A stretch of 22,573 bases of DNA from an uncultured Ruminococcus sp. (GTDB lineage Bacteria > Bacillota_A > Clostridia > Oscillospirales > Acutalibacteraceae): positions 1 through 22,573 of the forward strand of contig CACYEJ010000139.1 of NCBI GenBank assembly GCA_902773395.1. Reading direction: 5' to 3'. A program made the position numbers and the translations under genes. The notes below the pieces were generated by a model. The model had not been told where the DNA came from, made no database searches, and saw only the letters and a program-made list of their open reading frames with translations. Below, one piece after another: positions 16,675-22,573 of the stretch. The stretch's first letter is position 1; each line of letters begins with the position of its first letter.

Positions 16675-16725
16675 CACAATCTTGACTTTTTCTTTAACGG
16701 TTTCTTGACGATTATATGATATAAT
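16669..16725 (+). promoter_or_regulatory. Transporter promoter with four TTGAC direct repeats
   Basis: TCTTGAC occurs at 16669-16675, 16680-16686 and 16703-16709, with a variant TCTTTAAC at 16691-16698. The TTGAC/TTAAC cores start at 16671, 16682, 16694 and 16705, i.e. 11, 12 and 11 bp apart, one helical turn each. The -10 TATAAT (16720-16725, with an upstream TGA) begins 10 nt after the last repeat, and no sigma-A -35 hexamer is found at 16-18 bp. OmpR/PhoB-family regulators bind such direct repeats in place of a -35. The regulator gene ends inside the first repeat. Confidence 0.75.
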
Positions 16726-16764
16726 TTTATTAAGAAAGAAATAAAAAACTGGAGGTTTAAATAT

Positions 16765-17682
16765 ATGTCATATTATGTTCTACAGACAAAGGAGCTTTCT
16801 AAGAAGTATAAAAACTTCAAAGCTCTTGACGGTCTTACTATGAATGTTCCCAGAGGAGCAATATATGGTTTTGTCGGCAGAAACGGCGCCGGTAAAACAA
16901 CCTTGATACGCTTGATTTGCGGATTGCAGTTTCCTACAGAAGGAAGCTATGAACTGTACGGCATCAGCAATGAGGACAGAAGCATCGCTTTATCACGAAA
17001 AAGAATGGGGGCAGTAGTAGAAACTCCGTCAATCTTTTTGGAGATGACTGCAAAAGAAAACCTAAAGCAGCAGTATCGTGTGCTTGGTCTGCCGAGCTTT
17101 GACGGAATAGACGAGCTGCTTGAACTTGTTGGTCTTGAAAACACAGGCAAGAAAAAAGCTAAAAACTTCTCGCTTGGTATGAAGCAGCGTTTGGGAATCG
17201 CAGTTGCTTTGTGCGGCAATCCTGATTTTCTTGTGCTTGACGAACCTATCAACGGACTTGACCCTCAGGGTATCATAGAAATTCGTGAGCTTATTTTAAA
17301 ACTGAATCGTGAAAGAAAAATCACCGTTCTTATATCCAGCCATATTCTCGATGAGCTTTCAAAGCTTGCTACTCATTACGGCTTTATTGATAAGGGTAAG
17401 ATTGTTAAGGAGCTAAGCACTGAGGAGCTGGAGGCTGCTTGCAGAAAGTGTGTGCGTGTTACAGTAACTGATGCAACTGTTTTGGCGAAGGTACTTGAGG
17501 ATATGCAGCTTGACTATAAGGTGCTTGATGATAAAACTGTTGATATTTTTGCTAAGCCTAATCTCACAAAATTGGTTTCTGCTTTAGCCGAGAACAATGG
17601 AGAGATTCTGTCTATGGAGGAACATGACGAAAGTCTGGAAAGCTACTTTATTTCTCTGGTTGGAGGTGAAGAAAATGAGTAA
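16765..17682 (+). CDS. ABC ATPase, lantibiotic-immunity/BcrA type
   Basis: 305 aa. Walker A GRNGAGKTT (38-46), signature FSLGMKQR (135-142), Walker B FLVLDEP (155-161), then INGLDPQG and switch His193. A C-terminal extension (about 210-305) is typical of the BcrA/LanF group. Phrases such as YGFVGRNGAGKTTLIRLICG and NGLDPQGI are characteristic of ATPases that, with small ABC-2 permeases, remove bacitracin or lantibiotics from the membrane. GGAGG lies 9 nt before the ATG. The last 8 nt overlap the first permease gene, so the two are translationally coupled. First gene after the TTGAC-repeat promoter. Confidence 0.93.
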   Translation: MSYYVLQTKELSKKYKNFKALDGLTMNVPRGAIYGFVGRNGAGKTTLIRLICGLQFPTEGSYELYGISNEDRSIALSRKRMGAVVETPSIFLEMTAKENLKQQYRVLGLPSFDGIDELLELVGLENTGKKKAKNFSLGMKQRLGIAVALCGNPDFLVLDEPINGLDPQGIIEIRELILKLNRERKITVLISSHILDELSKLATHYGFIDKGKIVKELSTEELEAACRKCVRVTVTDATVLAKVLEDMQLDYKVLDDKTVDIFAKPNLTKLVSALAENNGEILSMEEHDESLESYFISLVGGEENE

Positions 17683-18733
17683 TCTTCTGCATGCTCAGTT
17701 TACACGGCTTTTTAAAAGCAAGTTGTTTTATATTGGAATTGTTATTTTGGTAGTCATTGGTGTTGCACTGCCGATAATAACCAGTTTTCAGTATTTAGCG
17801 CTTAATAGGGAATTTTACGCTGATAGAACCGTAGAGGATTTTTTTGATGATATAACTCCCGATTATCAAGGTCCGCCGGATTATGCAAACAGAGAGTATT
17901 CAAGGGTAAGATCGTTTGACGAAGATTTCTTCGAAATGTTTGAAAAAGTTGAGCTTTACATGGATTATTATTTAAGCTCTTCATTCTATGTTTACGGAGT
18001 TTTCGCTGCTATATTAATAACAGCTCTATTCAGTAAAGAATACCGAAACGGAACTATTCGCAATAAAGTTATTTCCGGTCATTCGAGGGCAAGCATTTAT
18101 CTTTCAAATTTAATCGTAAGTATTACCGCTGAAATAATTATGCACATATGCTATATTATTGCTAGTTTTATACCTGTGCTTTATGTGTATCTTCTGTTTA
18201 AAGATTCTAACTTAAAAATTGTAGTTTTTGAGTATCCTCTAAAGGAGCATCTTCTCATTCAGCTGTTGGGATTGGGAATTATCTTCCTGTACTCCTCATT
18301 GTTCATATTTATTACTATGATTGTTGACTCTCAGTCAAGAGCAATAACAGCTTCTATGCTAATAATTGTCATGTCTGTTCTGCTTAGTATTCTCGCACAA
18401 GACAAAGTTTACGGTGCTGATTATAAAATGGATATTGATGACATCACAAATGAGTATTATTACGAAGTTGATGATAAACGCTATACAAACTACAGCGAAG
18501 TAATGGACGCTATGCGAGGAAAAGGATTAAACAATGTTGAAAAATTTATTTACTGTACACTTGACGACTGTCTTACTAACTGTCAGCTTACATCTTCAAC
18601 TACGATCTTTATGATGGGACCAGGAGAAAGCTTACCGTCAAGAATGGGAGTTTATTATGCCTACGACTTTGGCTTGGCTGCATTCTTTACAATAGCAGGC
18701 ATTACTCTGTTCAGCCGCAAGGACTTGAAGTGA
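17675..18733 (+). CDS. ABC-2 permease, lantibiotic-immunity-like (paralog 1)
   Basis: 352 aa from the ATG at 17675, which overlaps the ATPase stop by 8 nt and has GGAGGTGA just upstream. A longer open frame runs into the ATPase gene but lacks a ribosome-binding site. A first helix near residues 18-40 is followed by an extracytoplasmic Asp/Tyr-rich loop (about 45-100), then helices at about 105-125, 145-175, 200-235 and 240-260. A second extracytoplasmic loop precedes a last helix near the C-terminus. It shares NGTIRNKVISGHSRASIYL, IYLSNLIVS, the phrase LLGLGI and the ending DFG-x7-TIAGITLFSRKDL with the next two genes, so the three are paralogs. Predicted membrane partner of the ATPase at 16765. 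Confidence 0.88.
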   Translation: MSNLLHAQFTRLFKSKLFYIGIVILVVIGVALPIITSFQYLALNREFYADRTVEDFFDDITPDYQGPPDYANREYSRVRSFDEDFFEMFEKVELYMDYYLSSSFYVYGVFAAILITALFSKEYRNGTIRNKVISGHSRASIYLSNLIVSITAEIIMHICYIIASFIPVLYVYLLFKDSNLKIVVFEYPLKEHLLIQLLGLGIIFLYSSLFIFITMIVDSQSRAITASMLIIVMSVLLSILAQDKVYGADYKMDIDDITNEYYYEVDDKRYTNYSEVMDAMRGKGLNNVEKFIYCTLDDCLTNCQLTSSTTIFMMGPGESLPSRMGVYYAYDFGLAAFFTIAGITLFSRKDLK

Positions 18734-18743
18734 GGTTGGATTT

Positions 18744-19724
18744 ATGAGCAAATTACTTGCTGCGAACTTCTCACGGCTATTCAAATATAAGCCTTTCAAA
18801 ATAGCAAACATGCTATTTGTTATAATGGGTTTAGTATTGACTGCACCGGAATTCTTCCGTTACAAGCGGAACATTCTTGCTCTAAGCTATGGTACAAGCT
18901 TCGGGAATGGGTATCCTCTTGGGGAAATAAATTTATACGCAGACGCAAAAACAAGCTTTGGATTTATCCCCCACATTATTGTATCGGCTGTAATAATTTG
19001 CTTATTTTTCGGAAAGGACTCCGGTGAAAATACAGCCCAAAATAAAATAAATGCAGGATATTCGCAAAGGGTAATATATCTTTCAAATCTTATTGTCAGC
19101 ATATCTTTAGAAATCATTTTTTATATTGTATTTGTATTGTCCGTTATGATTCCTTCTTTTATATTATATGTAAGCTATTTTACAGCCGGATTCCCTGTTC
19201 CAATGTTTAGTCATACAACAGTTGAAAATGTGCTTTCACAGTTTATAGGATTAGGAATATTAACAGTTTATGCCTCTGTATATCTGTTAATCGTAATGGT
19301 ATCAGATTCACGAAAACATGCCGTTGCCGCTTCAATGTCTTTTTCAATTTTAATGATTATAAGCAGCAGCTATATTGAAGCGGCACTCTACCCCTTTGAA
19401 AATTTGGCAGCCTATTGCGGTGCAGCTGCTAACTCGACAGACTCTTATGAACTCATTGAAGAATACACAAGCTATAATGAGTACGGCAGCTACACGGAAT
19501 TCAGAGAAATCATGAGAGGTAATAATTTAAAAGAATCCAAAAAAACAATTTGCTGTTTTGCTGATGATATTTTGCCAATTAGCCAAACTCATAGTATTAT
19601 TTTTGATGATAAACCCTCGCCGCGAAGTATAAGATATATTATATATGACTTCGGTATATCAGGATTTGTCACGCTTGCAGGAATTGTTTTATATAGTAGA
19701 AATAGTTTAAATGAGGTGGAATAA
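18744..19724 (+). CDS. ABC-2 permease, lantibiotic-immunity-like (paralog 2)
   Basis: 326 aa. Same layout as its neighbours: N-terminal LLAANFSRLFKYKPF before helix 1, then about five more helices and the ending DFGISGFVTLAGIVLYSRN. It resembles paralog 1 most in the second extracytoplasmic loop (SYTEFREIMRG against NYSEVMDAMRG). The cytoplasmic segment before IYLSNLIVS is altered: NTAQNKINAGYSQRV replaces the TIRNKVIxGxSRA block kept in paralogs 1 and 3. That region probably meets the ATPase, so coupling may differ. It starts 10 nt after paralog 1 (ribosome-binding site GAGG) and ends directly against paralog 3. Confidence 0.86.
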   Translation: MSKLLAANFSRLFKYKPFKIANMLFVIMGLVLTAPEFFRYKRNILALSYGTSFGNGYPLGEINLYADAKTSFGFIPHIIVSAVIICLFFGKDSGENTAQNKINAGYSQRVIYLSNLIVSISLEIIFYIVFVLSVMIPSFILYVSYFTAGFPVPMFSHTTVENVLSQFIGLGILTVYASVYLLIVMVSDSRKHAVAASMSFSILMIISSSYIEAALYPFENLAAYCGAAANSTDSYELIEEYTSYNEYGSYTEFREIMRGNNLKESKKTICCFADDILPISQTHSIIFDDKPSPRSIRYIIYDFGISGFVTLAGIVLYSRNSLNEVE

Positions 19725-20615
19725 ATGGGTGACTTATTAGCAGCCGATTTTGCAAGATTATTAAAAAGTCAGATATTTCATGGATCAATAATTTTTTGTA
19801 TTGAGTGCGTATTTTTCGAGTCGATAGTAAGCTATTGCTACGGAGATTTCGAAAAAGGAATGATGGACGGCTTACTTACATCTAATCTATTTGTGTTTGG
19901 AATAATGCTTTCTATATTTATAGGTTTATTTATCGGAACAGAGTACAGCAGCGGAACTATTCGCAACAAAGTTATTGCCGGAAATTCAAGAGCAGCTATT
20001 TACTTATCTAACTTTATCGTTTGCACAGTAGCAGGATTCATGCTTCAGGTATTAAATTTCATTCTTATTGCTTTTGTATCAAATGTAATTTGCGACCCGC
20101 ACGGAGAGACACTCCACACACCGCTTGTTATCATGGAAAAGCAATTTATAGGTTTGTATATTATCATTGCATACACGGCAATGTTTATAATGTTCGCAAT
20201 GCTTATCAACTCCAGATCTGCCGGAACTACAGTTGTAACAGTTATTGCAATAGCTTTGTTGTTTGCCGGAATAAAGATTGACAGTCAAATTGCTCAGTGT
20301 GATCCTCAAACTATTGCAGAGGCTTATTCTGATAAAAAATCTGATTCTGATTCCGATTCTGATACTGAGAATGTTGAAGAACAATACTTAGACCTTTACT
20401 CTCAGGGTTTCGGACAAAGAAAGAAGCTTGAAGGAAGAATGCTAAGACTCTACTTGTTTTTGGACAAAGCTCTCCCCTCTGCTCAGATTCAAAGCATGAC
20501 ACAATCCTTTGAACCACCTAGAAATGCTAAATCTTATGTAAAGTATAATTTGGCATCTGCTGCAATCTTTACTGTTTTAGGAATGACACTTTACAAATAT
20601 AAAGAATTAAAGTGA
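19725..20615 (+). CDS. ABC-2 permease, lantibiotic-immunity-like (paralog 3)
   Basis: 296 aa. Begins LLAADFARLLKSQIF, keeps SSGTIRNKVIAGNSRAAIYL and FIGLYI, and ends LASAAIFTVLGMTLYKYKEL. The first extracytoplasmic loop is much shorter than in paralogs 1 and 2. The second carries an acidic Asp/Ser tract (about 202-219). The ATG follows the previous stop with no gap; the ribosome-binding site GAGGTGGA lies inside paralog 2. Two permeases are usual in lantibiotic-immunity transporters (LanE, LanG), so a third may be a duplicate with its own role or an alternative subunit. Confidence 0.86.
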   Translation: MGDLLAADFARLLKSQIFHGSIIFCIECVFFESIVSYCYGDFEKGMMDGLLTSNLFVFGIMLSIFIGLFIGTEYSSGTIRNKVIAGNSRAAIYLSNFIVCTVAGFMLQVLNFILIAFVSNVICDPHGETLHTPLVIMEKQFIGLYIIIAYTAMFIMFAMLINSRSAGTTVVTVIAIALLFAGIKIDSQIAQCDPQTIAEAYSDKKSDSDSDSDTENVEEQYLDLYSQGFGQRKKLEGRMLRLYLFLDKALPSAQIQSMTQSFEPPRNAKSYVKYNLASAAIFTVLGMTLYKYKELK

Positions 20616-20628
20616 GGTATCGTCTGAT

Positions 20629-21513
20629 ATGAAATGTCCCTCATGCGGAACTTTTTCGAAAAATGGCACTACTGTTTGTCCTAAATGCGGACGATACTGC
20701 GGAAGAACATTCAAGTATAAAAACGATGACGTATTCACCACTATCAACCGAACTCAGCACAACGGCGGTTATACCCAGCAAAATACAAAAGCAGTCAGCC
20801 AACAGTACACAGGGATAGATGCTTCAAAAAACAATGATGGAATGTTTTATTCTGCTTCGGAACAAAACAAAACAGAAAACAATTCGCCAGCTCAAAATAC
20901 AGACGACTTTCATAATCCCGATACAAATCCTTACGACAACAAGGCGTACAACGAAATACGACGTGAAAATATTCCTGCAAATGCACATATCGAGGAATTT
21001 GTTGCAAACAACATCATAGAATTCAGTAAACATCGCTTTGGAAGAGAGATTGTAAATAAAATTTTTTTCATGCTGTTGGCATTAATTGGCACTGATTTGA
21101 TTGGGTTATTCTTTGATATCATTCTTGATGCTACTCATTTGACATATCCGATTGCAATTACATATACAGCCGTATTGATTCTCCTGTCATTCACAGCGAT
21201 GAAAACCTTTCGTGCAAGCGTTACAATAACTATTGTTGGAATTACGCTTATTTATACAATTCCTATTGCCGTTATATTTTTGAAAACGCACATTGTACTT
21301 ACTGCAAAATCTACGTCTACCCTAGTAGATTTACTATTTATTTTTGTTCCCTTTATAGGTCAATATATTTTGAGTACGAAAGTTAATTCTAATATGAGAA
21401 ACTATATAGAGCATTGGGAAGCATACAACCAAAGAGGTACATATGTAATTGATGACATGATTATTGATGATTACGAATTTTATGAAAGTGACCCCGACAA
21501 AGAAATAAAATAA
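20629..21513 (+). CDS. Zinc-ribbon protein with C-terminal four-helix membrane domain (2)
   Basis: 294 aa, function not recognised. An N-terminal zinc ribbon has Cys3, Cys6, Cys17 and Cys20 at exactly the same positions as in the protein at 14974, plus Cys24. A polar Asn/Gln/Thr-rich linker (about 30-135) leads to four membrane helices (about 144-166, 172-192, 196-217, 231-249) and an acidic tail. The stretch after the last helix (IEHWEAYNQRGTYVID) resembles SLWEEYESTGKIPYE in the first protein, which supports common origin. Its start is 13 nt after permease 3 and its stop is followed at once by the kinase gene's ribosome-binding site, so it belongs to the transporter-kinase operon. The linker is not conserved between the two, as expected of a flexible tether. 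Confidence 0.8.
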   Translation: MKCPSCGTFSKNGTTVCPKCGRYCGRTFKYKNDDVFTTINRTQHNGGYTQQNTKAVSQQYTGIDASKNNDGMFYSASEQNKTENNSPAQNTDDFHNPDTNPYDNKAYNEIRRENIPANAHIEEFVANNIIEFSKHRFGREIVNKIFFMLLALIGTDLIGLFFDIILDATHLTYPIAITYTAVLILLSFTAMKTFRASVTITIVGITLIYTIPIAVIFLKTHIVLTAKSTSTLVDLLFIFVPFIGQYILSTKVNSNMRNYIEHWEAYNQRGTYVIDDMIIDDYEFYESDPDKEIK

Positions 21514-21530
21514 AGGAGCTGTAAAGAATA

Positions 21531-22397
21531 ATGGTCTATTGCCTGCTTTGCATTATCATATTCTTTTTATGTATTAAAATCTATTTGATTAAAAAAGCAG
21601 CTAGAGAAATTGCTGTTGGCTTTGCAGACAAGCTTAGCACCGATACAAACACGCTTATCACAATTTCCAGCCACGACAAGGATATGCAGCAATTGGCAGC
21701 TGCTATCAACACTCAGCTTCGAATTCTTCGCCGTGAACACCAACGCTATACCCTGGGAGATTCTGAGCTAAAAACAGCAATAACTAATATTTCCCATGAC
21801 CTCAGAACTCCCTTGACGGCAATTTGCGGATATCTTGATGTGCTGAAACGTGAACCAAAATCTGAAAAAATCGAGAATTATCTCAGCATTGTTTCCGAGC
21901 GTACCGAAGCAATGAAGCAGCTTACTGAGGAGCTTTTCAAATATTCTATAATACTATCATCTGATGAAATGGATTCTATGGAAGATACGCTTGTCAATCA
22001 AGTGCTAGAGGACAGTATCATGGGATACTATGCTGCACTTACCGAGAAAGGTATTATTCCCAGTATACAAATGACTGAAAATAGAATTATTAGAAAAGTA
22101 AACAAACAATCTCTATCAAGAGTTTTTTCGAATTTATTAAATAATGCGATAAAGTACAGCGACGGTGACCTTGAGATTATATTATCAGATTCAGGGTTAA
22201 TATGCTTTTCAAACAGAGCAGCGGAATTAACGACGGTTCAGGTGGAGCATCTTTTTGACAGATTTTACACAGTTGAAACCGGACGCAACTCTACAGGTTT
22301 AGGCTTATCAATTGCAAGAAAGCTTGTTGAGCAAATGGGCGGCACTATTTCCGCTAAACAATCGAATTCAAGGTTGATTATCTCCGTACAATTATAA
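21531..22397 (+). CDS. Small membrane sensor histidine kinase
   Basis: 288 aa, short for a kinase. A single N-terminal helix (about 2-21) leads straight to a coiled linker and the dimerisation domain with phospho-acceptor His89 (in ISHDLRTPLTAICGYL). ATPase domain: N-box NLLNNAIKYS (201-210), a degenerate G1 region SDSGLICFSN (219-228) lacking DxGxG, F-box LFDRFYTVE (241-249) and G2 box TGLGLSIA (255-262). The degenerate G1 followed by LFDRFYTVE is, as I recall, usual in Firmicute kinases linked to antimicrobial-peptide ABC transporters, so activity is still likely. With no extracytoplasmic sensor, it probably gets its signal from the transporter or another membrane protein. Presumed partner of the regulator at 16006. 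AAGGAG lies 12 nt before the ATG, slightly far. Confidence 0.9.
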   Translation: MVYCLLCIIIFFLCIKIYLIKKAAREIAVGFADKLSTDTNTLITISSHDKDMQQLAAAINTQLRILRREHQRYTLGDSELKTAITNISHDLRTPLTAICGYLDVLKREPKSEKIENYLSIVSERTEAMKQLTEELFKYSIILSSDEMDSMEDTLVNQVLEDSIMGYYAALTEKGIIPSIQMTENRIIRKVNKQSLSRVFSNLLNNAIKYSDGDLEIILSDSGLICFSNRAAELTTVQVEHLFDRFYTVETGRNSTGLGLSIARKLVEQMGGTISAKQSNSRLIISVQL

Positions 22398-22444
22398 CTA
22401 ACAGATAACAACCCTACATGAATTATCTAAAATATAAAACAAAA

Positions 22445-22486
22445 AGAACCGCATTAAAACTGATTTCTCAGAATTAATGCGGTTCT
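22445..22486 (-). terminator. Terminator of the tRNA-Leu gene
   Basis: Perfect 13-bp stem AGAACCGCATTAA / TTAATGCGGTTCT with an inner CTGA-TTTC-TCAG mini-stem. On the minus strand it is followed by TTTTTGTTTT, a good T-tail, and lies 6 nt beyond the tRNA 3' end. On the plus strand the tail is AAAATTT, so it is a poorer stop for the kinase operon; no other plus-strand terminator is visible. Confidence 0.85.
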
Positions 22487-22492
22487 AAAATT

Positions 22493-22573
22493 TGGTGCGG
22501 ATAACAGGACTTGAACCTGCATGAAATTGCTTTCACATGGACCTGAACCATGCGCGTCTGCCAATTCCGCCAT
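22493..22573 (-). tRNA. tRNA-Leu (CAG anticodon), 5' end beyond window
   Basis: On the minus strand the D-arm GGCGGAATTGGCAGACGCGC, anticodon arm CATGG-TTCAGGT-CCATG (anticodon CAG, decoding CUG), a long variable arm TGAAAGCAATTTCA, T-arm GCAGG-TTCAAGT-CCTGT, acceptor strand TATCCGC and an encoded ACCA end are all visible. The long variable arm is diagnostic of a class II tRNA, and D-arm and anticodon fit leucine. The 5' acceptor strand lies past position 22573. Confidence 0.95.

Noticed and set aside
16705..16710. TTGACG as the -35 of the ABC promoter
   Set aside because: It is only 9 bp from the -10, far too close for sigma-A; it is better explained as the fourth regulator repeat.
17597..17674. 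26-residue N-terminal extension of permease 1
   Set aside because: It lies inside the ATPase gene with no ribosome-binding site; GGAGGTGA points to the ATG at 17675, and the resulting N-terminus aligns with those of the two paralogs.
14974..22397. Lantibiotic biosynthesis cluster
   Set aside because: No precursor peptide with a leader, no LanB/LanC/LanM enzyme and no dedicated peptidase-exporter are present; only the immunity-type transporter and regulators are.
1..22573. CRISPR array, insertion sequence, prophage or integrase
   Set aside because: No regularly spaced repeats with unique spacers, transposase or integrase motifs were seen. The tRNA-Leu at the right edge could be an integration site, but no flanking direct repeat of its 3' end is visible in the window.

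Overview
The window looks like the chromosome of a low-GC, Gram-positive gut Firmicute, most likely a Ruminococcus-type member of the Oscillospiraceae. This is inferred from AT-rich DNA with strong Shine-Dalgarno sites and occasional TTG starts, lipobox and sortase-free surface proteins, a BspA-type leucine-rich-repeat protein followed by a dockerin remnant, and an intergenic structured repeat at 1-53 of a kind I recall from this group. I cannot name the species from sequence alone.

Layout. (1) 366-5330, minus strand: a compact operon moxR-type AAA ATPase > DUF58 protein > large membrane transglutaminase, transcribed from a good promoter at 5438-5467. (2) 5648-8083, plus strand: an ABC-2 type exporter (ATPase + polytopic permease), with its own promoter and an intrinsic terminator. 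(3) 8241-9225, minus strand: a secreted leucine-rich-repeat protein whose 3' end is broken. Its reading frame stops at 8386, but the next 150 bases in another frame still encode most of a type I dockerin. (4) 9471-14672, minus strand: M13 (neprilysin/PepO-like) lipoprotein peptidase > FtsX/MacB-type permease > LolD/MacB-type ATPase, essentially gapless. (5) 14974-22397, plus strand: zinc-ribbon/4-TM protein > OmpR-family response regulator > (promoter with four TTGAC-type direct repeats) > lantibiotic-immunity-type ABC ATPase > three paralogous ABC-2 permeases > a second zinc-ribbon/4-TM protein > small histidine kinase. (6) 22445-22573, minus strand: tRNA-Leu(CAG), cut by the window edge, with its terminator.

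How it works together. Region 5 is the most interesting. It reads as a self-contained envelope-stress or antimicrobial-peptide response module. The kinase has almost no sensor domain, and the regulator and kinase genes sit at opposite ends of the transporter genes. The regulator's own stop codon lies in the first of four helical-turn-spaced direct repeats that replace the -35 element of the transporter promoter. Two similar zinc-ribbon membrane proteins of unknown function bracket the set. No bacteriocin precursor or lanthionine-synthesis gene is visible, so this is a resistance/response rather than a production locus. Region 4 couples a surface zinc peptidase to a MacB-like transporter, suggesting handling of extracellular peptides. 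Region 3 is the clearest case of gene decay or a sequence error.
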